A stretch of 64,000 bases of DNA from Rhodanobacter lindaniclasticus (lineage in GTDB: Bacteria; Pseudomonadota; Gammaproteobacteria; Xanthomonadales; Rhodanobacteraceae). The notes beneath the pieces were generated by a model that worked only from the letters and a program-made list of their open reading frames with translations, ran no database searches and had not been told where the DNA came from. Below are positions 52,282-61,517 of the stretch, piece after piece; positions within the stretch are counted from its first letter, which is position 1, and every line of letters begins with the position of its first letter. The translations under genes and the position numbers were made by a program. The stretch covers positions 94,601 to 158,600 of the forward strand of contig NZ_MWIO01000025.1 of the NCBI RefSeq assembly GCF_004799035.1, in the 5' to 3' direction.

Positions 52282-52618
52282 ACGCTCCCGCCGCAAGCCC
52301 GCCGCGCTCTCCGCCAGCGCGCCGGTGTTCGCCGCGCTGGGCGATGCCACCCGGCTGCGGCTGGTCGTGGCGCTATGTGCCGGCGGCGCGCTGTCGATTG
52401 CCCAGCTCACCGCGGGCACCACCATCACCCGCCAGGCCGTCACCAAGCATTTGCAGGTGCTTGCCGACGCGGGCCTGATGCACGACCTGCGCCAGGGTCG
52501 CGAGCGCTTGTGGGAGTTCACGCCGACCCGGCTGGACGAGGCACGCCAGGCGCTGGACGCGATCAGCGCGCAGTGGGGCGCGGCGCTGGGGCGGCTGCAG
52601 CGTTTCGTCGAATCATGA
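52265..52618 (+). CDS. ArsR-family transcriptional regulator
   Basis: 117 residues with an ArsR winged helix (FAALGDATRLRLVVALCAGG, LSIAQLTAGTTITRQAVTKHLQVLADAGL, QGRERLWEFTPTRLDEA). It has only one Cys, so the metal-sensing CxC of classical ArsR is absent; this subgroup senses other ligands or acts with the SRPBCC partner. Likely autoregulates through the two inverted repeats at 51718-51776. Confidence 0.9.
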   Translation: MSPRTERSRRKPAALSASAPVFAALGDATRLRLVVALCAGGALSIAQLTAGTTITRQAVTKHLQVLADAGLMHDLRQGRERLWEFTPTRLDEARQALDAISAQWGAALGRLQRFVES

Positions 52619-52650
52619 TGGGGACTGCGGGTTCCTGAAACCGCCGCCGC

Positions 52651-53460
52651 TCACGCCCGCGATCGGGTCCGGCCTGCGCCGGAGAGCCGCCGGGCCAGCC
52701 CGAGCAGCAGCATCGCGCCGCAACTGAGCGCACCCCACAGCAGGATTTCGAACGGCCACAGATTGTGCGAGGTGGGATCGCGCGCGGTATCGACGACGAT
52801 GCGCAGCAGCACGAAGGCGACCACCGCCAGCGGTACGGCGGCCGCCCAGCGCCAGGGACCGCGCCAGCGCCACACGCCCCATGCCGGCGCGGCCAGACCG
52901 ACCAGCCCCAGTGCATACATGGTCAGCATGAAGCCGCCGAACAACGCCACCTCGCCCGCGCTCGGCGGTGTGCGCATGCGCTTGTCGTGGTCGGCCTGTT
53001 GCGCGGCCCGGTCGGCGGCGCCCAGCGTGGCGACCCAGGCCGGCGGCGGAGTTTCCGCGGCGACCTGATCGCCTGCGGTCACCGACACCGGCAAGCTCGC
53101 TACCACCGTGGTGCCGTCGCGCGTGCCGTCGCCGGCCCTGATCCGCACCTCGTCCACCCGCGTGCCCGGATCGAACAGGAAGAACCAGCCCATCGCCTCG
53201 CCGCTGCCCGCGGGATAGACCCGCGACGGATTGCTGCCGGCCTTGGCCGGCTCGCCGGCGAGGTACGGGCGCACCCAGATCTGCACCGGCTGGTCGCTGG
53301 TGTAGTGCAGGTGCACGTAGAAGTTCTGGTTGCGGTCCAGCGTCACCTCGGTGCCCGCGGGATAGGTGTCGATGATCTCCACCTGCGTCGCCGCCTGCGC
53401 CACGCCGACGGCGCACAGCGCCAGCACGACCAAGCCTACCCATGCCATCCACCTGAACAT
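52651..53460 (-). CDS. Membrane protein with exported beta domain, unknown
   Basis: 269 residues. A signal peptide (LVVLALCAVGVAQAA) leads to an extracytoplasmic beta-rich domain of about 140 residues (VEIIDTYPAGTEVTLDRNQN, PVQIWVRPYLAGEPAKAG, DEVRIRAGDGTRDG). Three or four TM helices follow (GGFMLTMYALGLVGLAAPAWG, AAAVPLAVVAFVLLRIVV, ILLWGALSCGAMLLLGLA). AGGGGG lies 6-7 nt before ATG 53460. No known family; it stands alone. Confidence 0.75.
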   Translation of the reverse strand: MFRWMAWVGLVVLALCAVGVAQAATQVEIIDTYPAGTEVTLDRNQNFYVHLHYTSDQPVQIWVRPYLAGEPAKAGSNPSRVYPAGSGEAMGWFFLFDPGTRVDEVRIRAGDGTRDGTTVVASLPVSVTAGDQVAAETPPPAWVATLGAADRAAQQADHDKRMRTPPSAGEVALFGGFMLTMYALGLVGLAAPAWGVWRWRGPWRWAAAVPLAVVAFVLLRIVVDTARDPTSHNLWPFEILLWGALSCGAMLLLGLARRLSGAGRTRSRA

Positions 53461-53531
53461 CGCCGCACCCCCTGCTTGCGTGTGCGCGGAGCATAGCAAG
53501 GGACGCGCGGCGGATTCGTGCTGCGGGCCGC

Positions 53532-54017
53532 TTACGGACCGCGACAGCTCGATGGCAGGTAGATGGGTTTGAGCGTGGTGCGGTTGGTGCCGATGACCGA
53601 CATGCCCTCCGGTGCCGGCGATTCGCCGCAAGCCCAGGCAATCGGGCTGTGCGGGCTGCCCTTCACCACCAGCGGCCGCAGGCTCAGCACCTGGCCCTGC
53701 AACGCGCTGTTGATGTTCTTGTCGCGGAAACGGATGTTGATGACGCCGTCGTCGACGGTCACCGCGCCCACGTAGTGGCCGATGATCGAACCCGCCGACG
53801 GCACGCCGCTGGCGCGGTTGTCCGCGGGGAAATGGCCGAACTGGCGGTAGTAGTCGACGATCTTCGGCTGCACGAACGAGCCCAGCGAAAACGCCTCGGT
53901 GGTCTGCGCGCGAATGACGTAGCTCTGGTAAGCCGGGATCGCGATCGCCGCGAGGACGCCGATGATGGCCACGACGATCATCAGTTCGATAAGCGTGAAT
54001 CCGCGTTTGCGTGTCAT
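53532..54017 (-). CDS. Type IV pilin-like protein
   Basis: A 161-residue prepilin. The leader MTRKRG is cut before Phe of [20 protein letters not shown], with Glu5 of the mature protein present. A beta-rich head follows, with two cysteines near the C-terminus (WACGESP, PSSCRGP) that would form the disulphide loop. It is short enough to be a PilA/PilE-type major or minor pilin. It begins 2 nt after the GspF-like gene, in a compact three-gene unit that lacks an ATPase. Confidence 0.9.
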   Translation of the reverse strand: MTRKRGFTLIELMIVVAIIGVLAAIAIPAYQSYVIRAQTTEAFSLGSFVQPKIVDYYRQFGHFPADNRASGVPSAGSIIGHYVGAVTVDDGVINIRFRDKNINSALQGQVLSLRPLVVKGSPHSPIAWACGESPAPEGMSVIGTNRTTLKPIYLPSSCRGP

Positions 54018-54019
54018 CC

Positions 54020-54982
54020 TCAATGCACTCCCACCATGCTGGCGACTGAAAAGATCGGGATGTAAAGCACCGTGACCATGACGCCGATCAGGATGTAGAA
54101 CAGCACGCGCGAGGCCAGGATCAGGCGGTCGCGCGACGATTCGAGTTGCGTCTGGGTGGTGGACCAGTGCAGGCGCCGCTGCCACTCCAGCTCCGCGCCG
54201 AACGTGCCCAGCCGCTCGGCCCGCGCGAGCTGTTCGCCCAGATCGTCGGCACCGCAGCGCAGCGGTGTTCCCGCCGGCCAGCCGGCCACTCGCAGGGCCG
54301 GCTCCAGCACCGCCGCATCGGCCACGCCGGCCGACTTGAGCGCAGCGGCAAACTCCAGGCAGCGCAGCGCCTGGTAGGCAGCGGCACCCTTGCCATCCAG
54401 CCATCCCGCACGGGCGCGCCCGCCCAGCGGTTGCAGCCGTGCCATGCGACGACGCATGCGCAGCCATCGCGTCGCCAACAGCACCAGCACGATCGCCATC
54501 AACAACAGTGGTGCGAACAGGCGGATGGCGCCGTTCGCGGTAATCCAGTCCGCGGCGCCGCGCACGCCCAGCGTGTGGTCGAGGTGACTGAAGGCCGGCA
54601 ACACGTAGACCGCGTAGATGATCGCGATCACCAGCGCCAGGCACAGCAGGAACAGCACGTACGACAGAAAGGTGCGCACCGGCCGCCACCAGTCCAGCGC
54701 GAACAGCCGCGCCTCGGCCAGCGAGTGGATGAAGGCGGCCTGCACGCCGGCCGCGCTGCCGCCCAGCTGCTGCGCCGCCTCGACCAGATGCCGGCCCGCG
54801 CCGGCATCGACGGCGTGCGCCACGCCACCGGTGACGCCGCCGTCGAGCAGCGCCACTGCGTCCGCGCCCAGCACCTCGCGCAAGCGCGCGAGCGCCGCCG
54901 GCTCGTCCAGCCCGCCGGCAAGCAGGTGCGCGTACTGGCGCAGCACGAAATCGCGGGGGTCATCCAGCTTCAAGGCATCCAT
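54020..54982 (-). CDS. GspF/PilC-like membrane protein
   Basis: 320 residues with three TM segments (about 103-127, 153-172 and 290-313) in the topology of GspF/PilC platform proteins. The C-terminal [14 protein letters not shown] resembles the family's LYLPIF motif. Overall similarity to true PilC is low and only one clear F-domain-like region is visible, so it is a divergent member. ATG 54982 is preferred to a TTG two codons earlier. Only 6 nt separate it from the upstream pilin-like gene. Confidence 0.7.
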   Translation of the reverse strand: MDALKLDDPRDFVLRQYAHLLAGGLDEPAALARLREVLGADAVALLDGGVTGGVAHAVDAGAGRHLVEAAQQLGGSAAGVQAAFIHSLAEARLFALDWWRPVRTFLSYVLFLLCLALVIAIIYAVYVLPAFSHLDHTLGVRGAADWITANGAIRLFAPLLLMAIVLVLLATRWLRMRRRMARLQPLGGRARAGWLDGKGAAAYQALRCLEFAAALKSAGVADAAVLEPALRVAGWPAGTPLRCGADDLGEQLARAERLGTFGAELEWQRRLHWSTTQTQLESSRDRLILASRVLFYILIGVMVTVLYIPIFSVASMVGVH

Positions 54983-54988
54983 TCGCAA

Positions 54989-55534
54989 TCACCGACAAAA
55001 GGGCGGGAGATATTTTTCGGGGAGCGTGGTCCGGTTCACGGCATCGGGCCCGACGGTTCCGGTGACCGGCAGCGCGTAACCGCACAGGAAGGAAATCGCC
55101 GGTTCCTCGGCCGAGCCCATCAGCTCGGGGCGGGACGACAGCCGCCCCTGCACGCCACCCATCGCCGACACGCCGTCGCGTTTCCCGGGCGGCAGGGACT
55201 GGCCCAGCGACACCTGCGCCGTGATGACGCCACCTTCCGCCAACGTGAGATCCTCGACGTGCGACCCCTTGCGCGCGTCGCCGAGGATGTTCGAGTCGCC
55301 CGCCGATGGCCAGCGGCCATGCTCGGCAAAATAGACCCTGGCGTCGACTTGCGGGGCCCACGCCAGGGTAATCGCCTCCAGAGGCTGCACCATGAGTTTC
55401 GCGCGGCTACCGAAACCCGCGGCGATCACCACCACGACCACCACGATCACGCGTGCGACAAGGAGCTCCAGGGCGTCAGGCCCGCGCACCTCGCGCGTGC
55501 GTCCGATTGCCGTCCGATGCAGTCGCGTGTCCAT
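54989..55534 (-). CDS. Degenerate pilin-like membrane protein
   Basis: 181 residues. RGPDALELLVARVIVVVVVVIAAGF aligns by eye with a pilin N-terminus ([11 protein letters not shown]...), keeping Gly at -1, Glu at +5 and the hydrophobic helix, but the usual Phe-Thr-Leu-Ile is replaced by Pro-Asp-Ala-Leu. Downstream VYFAEHGRWPSAGD also resembles the pilin helix/loop (AEYYAENGRWP). Two cysteines near the end (FLCGYALP, PPFCR) echo the pilin disulphide. The long 27-residue leader is unusual. Cleavage by prepilin peptidase is uncertain. Confidence 0.7.
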   Translation of the reverse strand: MDTRLHRTAIGRTREVRGPDALELLVARVIVVVVVVIAAGFGSRAKLMVQPLEAITLAWAPQVDARVYFAEHGRWPSAGDSNILGDARKGSHVEDLTLAEGGVITAQVSLGQSLPPGKRDGVSAMGGVQGRLSSRPELMGSAEEPAISFLCGYALPVTGTVGPDAVNRTTLPEKYLPPFCR

Positions 55535-55609
55535 CGCCTGAGCCTAGCACGGCAATTGGCCGTGCCGGCGCAGGTACACTCGGACGTCCGTTTCCGCAGC
55601 GATGCCACC

Positions 55610-56119
55610 ATGACCCGTCATGTCGCCCTGCTTCGCGCCGTCAACGTCGGCGGCACCGGCAAACTGCCGATGAGTGAACTCAAGGCCATGGCCGAAGCCG
55701 TCGGCTTTGCAGAGGTGCGCACGTACATCGCCAGCGGCAACCTGATCTTCACCAGCAAGCTGGGCGAGGCCGCGGTGAAGAAAAAGCTGGAGCAGCAACT
55801 GCACGACTACGCCGGCAAACCCGTCGGCGTGCTGATCCGCAGCGCCGCCGAAATGGCCCGGGTGCTGGCCGACAACCCGTTTCCGGAGGCGCCGGGCAAC
55901 CGTGTGGTGGCGATCTTTCTCGACGAGGCGCCTGCGACCAACGCACTGGACGATGTACGGCACCGCCAGCAGGAACGGCTGGCCTGCGGCATGCGCGAAA
56001 TCTATGTGCACTACGGCGATGGCATGGCCGACTCGCGGCTGGTGATCCCCGCGGCGAAAACCGGCACGGCGCGCAACATCAACACCATCGCCAAACTGGC
56101 CGCCCTCGCCGCGGAGTGA
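55610..56119 (+). CDS. DUF1697 family protein
   Basis: 169 residues, cytoplasmic, with the conserved opening HVALLRAVNVGGTGKLPMSEL and YIASGNLIFTS, and ending AKTGTARNINTIAKLAALA, all typical of DUF1697. The family is widespread and uncharacterised. It is divergent from the pilin-like trio and not obviously linked to it. Confidence 0.93.
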   Translation: MTRHVALLRAVNVGGTGKLPMSELKAMAEAVGFAEVRTYIASGNLIFTSKLGEAAVKKKLEQQLHDYAGKPVGVLIRSAAEMARVLADNPFPEAPGNRVVAIFLDEAPATNALDDVRHRQQERLACGMREIYVHYGDGMADSRLVIPAAKTGTARNINTIAKLAALAAE

Positions 56120-56225
56120 ACCGGCCCGAAGTGCCGCCTGCGTTGACGCCGCGCTGCGCCATTGCAGACCCGCCGTTAACCGCCCCCGGATCAGCATGTG
56201 CCTCCCCCAACCGGAGAGCACCGAC

Positions 56226-56387
56226 ATGTCCAAAGGCGACAAATCCTCCTACACCGACAAGCAGAAACGCCAGGCCGCCCACATCGAGGAAAGCGAAAAG
56301 AAGCAGGGCAAATCGGAGAAGAGCGCCGAACGCATTGCCTGGGCCACCGTGAACAAGCAGGATGGTGGTGGCAGGAAGAAGTCGTGA
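56226..56387 (+). CDS. Small basic stress-type protein (ERIAWATVNK family)
   Basis: 53 residues, very rich in Lys, Ser, Glu and Gln (SYTDKQKRQAAHIEESEKKQG) with the recurring SAERIAWATVNK core and a GGGRKKS tail. GGAGA sits before ATG 56226. Proteins of this type are often labelled plasmid stabilisation or general stress proteins without proof. Probably cytoplasmic and possibly disordered. Confidence 0.8.
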   Translation: MSKGDKSSYTDKQKRQAAHIEESEKKQGKSEKSAERIAWATVNKQDGGGRKKS

Positions 56388-56504
56388 GCGACGCGCATAG
56401 CCAGCCGCTCAAGAACCGACACGCGAAACGAGCTGCGCCCTGACGCCGTCTCCCGCCATGCCGTAGTCTCTTTCACACCCTGGTTGTCGCGAGTGGAGCG
56501 GATC

Positions 56505-57698
56505 ATGTCCCTGCGCTGGATCATCTTCCTGATGCTGCTGCCGAGCATCGACGCAAGGGCCACCGGTCCCGTCGCCACGGTGCGCGTGGCCTTCGACCGC
56601 GGTGGCATCACCGACATCCGCGTGCACGGACTCGCGGACAAGGCCACCGGCCGCGAGGTAACCGCGGACGACCCGGTACGCATCGCCTCGATCTCCAAGC
56701 TGGTCACCACCCTGGGCGTGATGCGGCTGGCCGAGGCGGGCAAGCTCGATCTCGATGCGGACGCCTCCGACCTGCTTGGCTGGCGCCTGCGCAACCCGGC
56801 GTATCCACAGACGCCGATCACCCTGCGCCTGCTGCTGTCGCATCGCTCCAGCCTCACCGATGCGGCCGGCTACTGGCAAACGCCGTTGGGCGGCGAGCTG
56901 CGCGACATCCTCAGGGACCCGCGGGCGTGGGATACGAAGCACGCTCCCGGCCGCTACTTCCGCTACACCAACCTCAACTTTCCGCTGGTGGCGCAGATCA
57001 TGGAGCGCGCCACCGGCGAGCGCTTCGACCAGCTGATGCAGCGTCTGGTGCTGCAGCCGCTGGGCATCGATGCCTGCTTCAACTGGGCGCTGTGCAGTGA
57101 CGCCACCGCCGCGCGCGCGGTGGTGCTGTACGACGCCGACGGCAAGCCGGTGAAGGACGATAACCATGGCCGCAAACCCGACTGCCCGGTGATGCCGGCC
57201 AGCGATGGCAGCTGCGACCTGTCGCAATGGCACGCCGGCGAAAACGGCGCGCTGTTCTCGCCGCAGGGTGGTCTGCGCATCTCTGCCGAGGGCCTGGCGC
57301 GCATCGGCCAGTTGCTGCTCGACGACGGCCGCATCGACGGCAAGCGCCTGCTGACAGCCAGCTCCATTCAGGCGATGGCCACCCCCGCGTGGCAATACCG
57401 CCCCGGCAACGGCCTGACCTGGGAGGAAGACACCGGCGACGCCGCTGCCGGATTCTTCTGCCGCTACGGCCTCGCCATGCAGACGCTGGCGACGCGTGTA
57501 CCCGGCTGCCGCGACGATCCGTTCGGCGACGGCGTGGCGCGAGTGGGACATTCCGGCTCCGCGTACGGGCTGCAGGCCGGCCTGTGGGTGGATCGAGAGG
57601 GCGGCACCGGCGTGGTCTGGTTCGCTACCGGCATGCCGGACGAACGCGAAGGCGGGAAATCGGCATTCAGCGCAGTGGAAGAGGCGCTGGCGCACTAG
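56505..57698 (+). CDS. Exported SxxK serine hydrolase
   Basis: 397 residues with a signal peptide ([18 protein letters not shown]). The active site has Ser62-Ile-Ser-Lys65 and the YTN motif (YFRYTNLNF), with HSGSAYGL near the C-terminus in the place of the KTG box. It is a beta-lactamase/D,D-peptidase-like hydrolase distinct from the two in the muropeptide locus and stands alone. GGAG lies 8 nt before ATG 56505. The substrate is unknown. Confidence 0.87.
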   Translation: MSLRWIIFLMLLPSIDARATGPVATVRVAFDRGGITDIRVHGLADKATGREVTADDPVRIASISKLVTTLGVMRLAEAGKLDLDADASDLLGWRLRNPAYPQTPITLRLLLSHRSSLTDAAGYWQTPLGGELRDILRDPRAWDTKHAPGRYFRYTNLNFPLVAQIMERATGERFDQLMQRLVLQPLGIDACFNWALCSDATAARAVVLYDADGKPVKDDNHGRKPDCPVMPASDGSCDLSQWHAGENGALFSPQGGLRISAEGLARIGQLLLDDGRIDGKRLLTASSIQAMATPAWQYRPGNGLTWEEDTGDAAAGFFCRYGLAMQTLATRVPGCRDDPFGDGVARVGHSGSAYGLQAGLWVDREGGTGVVWFATGMPDEREGGKSAFSAVEEALAH

Positions 57699-57723
57699 GT
57701 TGTCCAGGCCAGCGGCCGATTCG

Positions 57724-58359
57724 TCAGCCTTCGCGATAGCGCTGCATCTTTTCGGCGGTACCGCAGGTTTCCATGGCGCACCAGCGGCGACGCTGGTTCT
57801 TGCTGGTGTCGAGAAACAGCCAGCCGCAGGAGCTGGTGTTGGCGCAGCGACGAAGTCGCGAGGCGGGCGCATTGCCGAGCAGATCCAGCGCATCGAGTGC
57901 GATGCGCTTCAGCGGCAGTCGCGCGTCGCAGGCATCGGCACGCCAGTGCAACTGCCCGTCCGCGCCCAGCGACTGGCCTTCCCAGGCCCGATGCAGCCAG
58001 CGGTCCAGGGCGCGCGCTGCATCTGCAGGCAGCGGCAGCTCGTCGACCCGCGCGGCGAACAGCGCATGCAGATGACGGCGCAGGGTTTCCACCTCGCGCA
58101 TCAGCGCCGCGCGCTCGCGCGCAGCGCGCGGCACGCGAACGCCATCGTCCGGATGTAGCACCCCGGCACGCGTGCACCATTCCACGAAGCGCTGCGGCTG
58201 CTGCAGGTAGTCCTCGACCTCCACCGCGTAGCGATCGTGGATGGTGTTGACGAAATCCAGGCACGGGCGCCCCCCATCCAGGCGGATGGCGGCAATCGGC
58301 CGTGGAGGCAGATGACGGTTTCCGGGTGGCAGGCAGTCTTGCCCGATTCTCTTGGCCAT
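57724..58359 (-). CDS. CGNR zinc-finger/ABATE-domain regulator
   Basis: 211 residues. The N-terminal ABATE-like domain (GGRPCLDFVNTIHDRY and following helices) precedes a C-terminal zinc-binding region (RCANTSSCGWLFLDTSKNQ, RRRWCAMETCG) with four Cys. The usual CGNR is CGTA here. Members are presumed DNA-binding regulators. It is divergent from a multi-TM protein, and a 30-bp palindrome lies 9 nt upstream of its start, a strong operator candidate. Confidence 0.88.
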   Translation of the reverse strand: MAKRIGQDCLPPGNRHLPPRPIAAIRLDGGRPCLDFVNTIHDRYAVEVEDYLQQPQRFVEWCTRAGVLHPDDGVRVPRAARERAALMREVETLRRHLHALFAARVDELPLPADAARALDRWLHRAWEGQSLGADGQLHWRADACDARLPLKRIALDALDLLGNAPASRLRRCANTSSCGWLFLDTSKNQRRRWCAMETCGTAEKMQRYREG

Positions 58360-58368
58360 GACCTTTGG

Positions 58369-58398
58369 GCTACCTTCTAAATAAATTTAGATGGTAGC
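58369..58398. promoter_or_regulatory. 30-bp palindrome between CGNR regulator and membrane protein
   Basis: GCTACC (58369-58374), T, TCTAAAT (58376-58382), AA, ATTTAGA (58385-58391), T, GGTAGC (58393-58398). The 14-bp arms match except for one T-T position. The site is unusually AT-rich for this genome and lies between the divergent starts at 58359 and 58484. Confidence 0.7.
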
Positions 58399-58483
58399 GT
58401 GCGTGACGACATCAAAACCATGGCGGCGAGATCACTGCATGATGCCCGCATCGATATGCCCGACGGCGCGCGCGCCCGACCCC

Positions 58484-59752
58484 ATGCAACGCAAGCTGAT
58501 CGCCGGCGTCGTCATCGTGGCGCTGCTGACCACGGCGCTCATGGTCGTCGTCCTCGCCACCGGCGGCCGCCCCGATCCGGCGCCGCTGCGCGCCGCCTCC
58601 ACCCTGCTCGACGGCTCCTGGCGATTCCATACCGGCGACGATCCGCGCTGGGCGGCGGTCAACGTGGACGACAGCGGCTGGGAGACGACGGACATGACCG
58701 CCCCGCCGGGCAACCACGATGGCGATGTGGGCTTGCCCGACTACGTGGGCGGGTGGAGCGCGCACGGCCACCCCGGCTATCACGGCTACGCCTGGTACCG
58801 GCGCACGGTGACGGTGCCGGCCAGCAGCGCGTCGTGGGACATCCTCGGGCCGACCCTGGTCGAGGACGGCTATGAGCTGTACTGGAACGGCCAGCTGCTG
58901 GGCGGCTCCGGTCGGCTCGGCCCCGATCCGCGCCTGGTCGGCACGCGGCCGCTGCGGTTCGCCCTGCCCGCCAACGCGGCAGGCACCACCGGCGTCCTCG
59001 CCATCCGCATCTACATGCTGGCCCGCTCCGGCCCCAGCGCGGAGGGCGGCGGCATGCACACTGCACCCATCCTGGCGCCGCGGCCGACCGGCGAATCGCT
59101 GCATCGCGCGCAATGGCAGCGGACCATCGCCGGCTACATCCTCGATGCGGTCGAACCGGCCGCCATGCTGGCGCTCATCGGCCTGACGCTCGTGTTCGGT
59201 TCGCGCAGCAGCCGCAAGGGTTTCCTGGTGTTTGCCTGCATCGCGCTTGCGCTAACGGCAGCCCGGCGGCTCAACAATGCGATCGTGTCATGGACCGACC
59301 TGCAGGACCTGCGCACTTACTCCTGGCTGGCGTCGGTGATGTGGGTGCCGACGATGACCGCGTGGCTGCTGGCCTGGAACCGCTGGCGCCTGCCCGCGTG
59401 GCGAAGCATCGACGCGCTCGCCGTCGCGCTGGGCGTCGCCGGCATCGTCGGCGCCCTGGCCCACTGGCCGATCTGGGCGAGCATCAGCCGGCTGGGCTCG
59501 CTCGCGCTGTTCGCCGTGATCGTCGCGCGCATCGTCCTCGGCGGCCCGCTGCGCATTCTTGCACTCGTCACGCTGGCCACGGTGCTGGCCTCTCTGTTCG
59601 GCGGCGAGCTGCTCGACCCGATCGGCGTGCCGGGGATCTGGTTCCCGTTCAACATCGGCGTATCGCGGACGCAGTACATCTACGCGATCGGCATCCCTCT
59701 GCTGGCTGTCCTGATCGTGCGGACGTTGAGGCCGAGGAGCGGGCGGCGGTAA
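58484..59752 (+). CDS. Multi-TM membrane protein with exported beta-sandwich domain
   Basis: 422 residues from ATG 58484 (ATG 58439 is possible). TM1 (IAGVVIVALLTTALMVVVLA) anchors a periplasmic domain of about 170 residues that resembles a galactose-binding/glycosidase N-terminal jelly roll (DGSWRFHTGDDPRWAAVNVD, WYRRTVTVPASSASWD, EDGYELYWNGQLLGGSGRLG). Seven further TM helices follow, as in 7TM-DISM receptors, but no signalling output domain is present after the last helix. It may be a truncated or output-less sensor. It is probably controlled by the divergent CGNR regulator. Confidence 0.8.
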   Translation: MQRKLIAGVVIVALLTTALMVVVLATGGRPDPAPLRAASTLLDGSWRFHTGDDPRWAAVNVDDSGWETTDMTAPPGNHDGDVGLPDYVGGWSAHGHPGYHGYAWYRRTVTVPASSASWDILGPTLVEDGYELYWNGQLLGGSGRLGPDPRLVGTRPLRFALPANAAGTTGVLAIRIYMLARSGPSAEGGGMHTAPILAPRPTGESLHRAQWQRTIAGYILDAVEPAAMLALIGLTLVFGSRSSRKGFLVFACIALALTAARRLNNAIVSWTDLQDLRTYSWLASVMWVPTMTAWLLAWNRWRLPAWRSIDALAVALGVAGIVGALAHWPIWASISRLGSLALFAVIVARIVLGGPLRILALVTLATVLASLFGGELLDPIGVPGIWFPFNIGVSRTQYIYAIGIPLLAVLIVRTLRPRSGRR

Positions 59753-59837
59753 CAGCCAGATGCCCATGTGTGCCGCAGCAGTTCGCCGGCACACCGAAGG
59801 GCTCCCGCTGAAATCGCCAAGCCGAACTGGAGAAGAC

Positions 59838-59904
59838 AAAGAGGAGGCCGGAGGACGACGAATCCAGGAACCAGACGATTCAACTTCCTCCGTCCCGGTT
59901 TCCC
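59838..59904 (-). repeat. Dispersed repeat copy 1
   Basis: Contains CCGGAGGACGACGAATCC, AGGAACCAGACGATT and TCCTCCGTCCCGGTTTC in order. The block is shared with 61732-61793 and partly with 62351-62421 and 63556-63575. It overlaps the last eight codons of the oxidoreductase gene. Confidence 0.7.
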
Positions 59905-61517
59905 GCATCGACGAAGGCCCAGACGCGGGAAATCACCACCGAGCCTTCGCCGACGGCCGAGGCCACGCGCTTCACCGATCCGCCGCGCACGTCGCCCACG
60001 GCAAAGATGCCCGGCAGCGAAGCCTCGAACGACGAGCTTGCGCCGACCGCCGCGCCGGTGAGCACGAAGCCGTGCTGGTCGAGCTTGACCAGGTCCGCCA
60101 GCCAGCCGGTATTGGGGGCGGCGCCGACCATCACGAACAGCGCCCGGCTCGGCACCGTCTCCTCGGTTCCGCTGGCGGCACGGCGGATCGTCACCGCCTC
60201 GAGGTGGTCGTCGCCGTGCAGCGCACTGACTTCGGCACCGTACTCGATGGTGATCGTGGGCTCGGCCGCGAGCCGGCTCGACAGGTAGCTCGACATCGAC
60301 GCGGCCAGTGACTGGCCGCGCACCAGCAGGCGCACGCGACTCGCCGTGCGGCTGAGGAACATCGCAGCCTGGCCGGCCGAATTGCCGCCGCCGATGATGA
60401 TCGCCTCGGTGCCCTTGCTGTAACGGGCCTCGATATCGGTCGCGGCGTAATACACGCCCGCGCCTTCGAACTCGGTCAGCCGCGGAATCGGCAGGCGGCG
60501 ATACTGCACGCCGGTCGCCACCACCACCGCCCTGGCCCGGACCCGCTTGCCGTTGTCGAAGGTGGCGCAGAAGCCGCCGTCCGGCAGCGCCTCGAGCCGG
60601 GCCACGCGGCGGGGCATGGCGAAACGCGTGCCGAACTTCATCGCCTGGATATGGCCACGCCAGACCAGATCCGCACCGGAGATGCCGGTGGGGAAACCCA
60701 TGTAGTTTTCGATCCGGCTGGATGTGCCGGCCTGGCCGCCGATGGCGACGTCCTCGGTCACCAGCGCGCACAGGCCCTCGGCGCCGGCATAGACGCCGGC
60801 GGCCACGCCTGCCGGCCCGCCGCCCACGATCAGCACGTCGAAATCCTCGTCATCGACCAGGTCCAGGTTGAGGCCGAGCAGGCGCGCGATCTTGTCCGGC
60901 GTCGGGTTGTCGATGACCGTGTCGCGGCCGAAGATCACCGCAGGCCGGCCGGGCGCAAGCGAACAGGTGGCAGCCAGCGCGTCCGCCTCGGCGCTGCCCA
61001 GCGCATGCGAGGCGTAGGGAATGCGGTTGCGGTCGGCGAATTCGGCGATGCAGCGGACCTCGCGGTCGCGCTCCTCGCCGATCAGCACCAGCGTGCTGTC
61101 CCGCTGCTCGATCTGACGGCGGCGACGCGCGGCAAGGACGGTGATGATGATGTCCGACATCTCGGGAATCCGCGACATCAGGGTCAGCATCGTGGCGCGC
61201 GGCACCTCGATCACGGAGGTGTCGCGCACGGCGCGCATCGCCATCGAGGCATTGCCGCCGTTGAGAAACGATATCTCGCCCATGAACTGGGTCGGCCCCA
61301 ATGTCGAAGGCAGATGACGCTCATCGGTATAGGCGTTGACCACCTCGATCTCGCCGTCGAGGACATAGACGAAGCGGTCGGCCAGCTGACCGGGCCGCGC
61401 CAGATACGTGCCCGCCGCGTAGCTCACCTGCCTGCCCGCCTCGCGCAGCGCGGCAACGTGCGCGGACGCCAGCGGCGTGCGCTGCATCTCGCTCAACTTG
61501 GCGCCGATCGATTCCAT
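59880..61517 (-). CDS. cNMP-binding domain fused to thioredoxin-reductase-like flavoprotein
   Basis: 545 residues. Residues about 20-140 form a cyclic-nucleotide-binding domain (YVLDGEIEVVNAY, FMGEISFLNGGNASMAMRAVRDTSVIEV). Residues about 145-215 form a glutaredoxin-like segment without its CxxC. The rest is a FAD/NAD(P)H reductase with GGGPAGVAAGVYAGAEG, IGGGNSAGQAA and GIFAVGDVRGGSVKRV. The redox CxxC of thioredoxin reductases is missing, so it must pass electrons elsewhere. The last residues (NRDGGS) lie in a dispersed repeat. No operon partner. Confidence 0.9.
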   Translation of the reverse strand: MESIGAKLSEMQRTPLASAHVAALREAGRQVSYAAGTYLARPGQLADRFVYVLDGEIEVVNAYTDERHLPSTLGPTQFMGEISFLNGGNASMAMRAVRDTSVIEVPRATMLTLMSRIPEMSDIIITVLAARRRRQIEQRDSTLVLIGEERDREVRCIAEFADRNRIPYASHALGSAEADALAATCSLAPGRPAVIFGRDTVIDNPTPDKIARLLGLNLDLVDDEDFDVLIVGGGPAGVAAGVYAGAEGLCALVTEDVAIGGQAGTSSRIENYMGFPTGISGADLVWRGHIQAMKFGTRFAMPRRVARLEALPDGGFCATFDNGKRVRARAVVVATGVQYRRLPIPRLTEFEGAGVYYAATDIEARYSKGTEAIIIGGGNSAGQAAMFLSRTASRVRLLVRGQSLAASMSSYLSSRLAAEPTITIEYGAEVSALHGDDHLEAVTIRRAASGTEETVPSRALFVMVGAAPNTGWLADLVKLDQHGFVLTGAAVGASSSFEASLPGIFAVGDVRGGSVKRVASAVGEGSVVISRVWAFVDAGNRDGGS

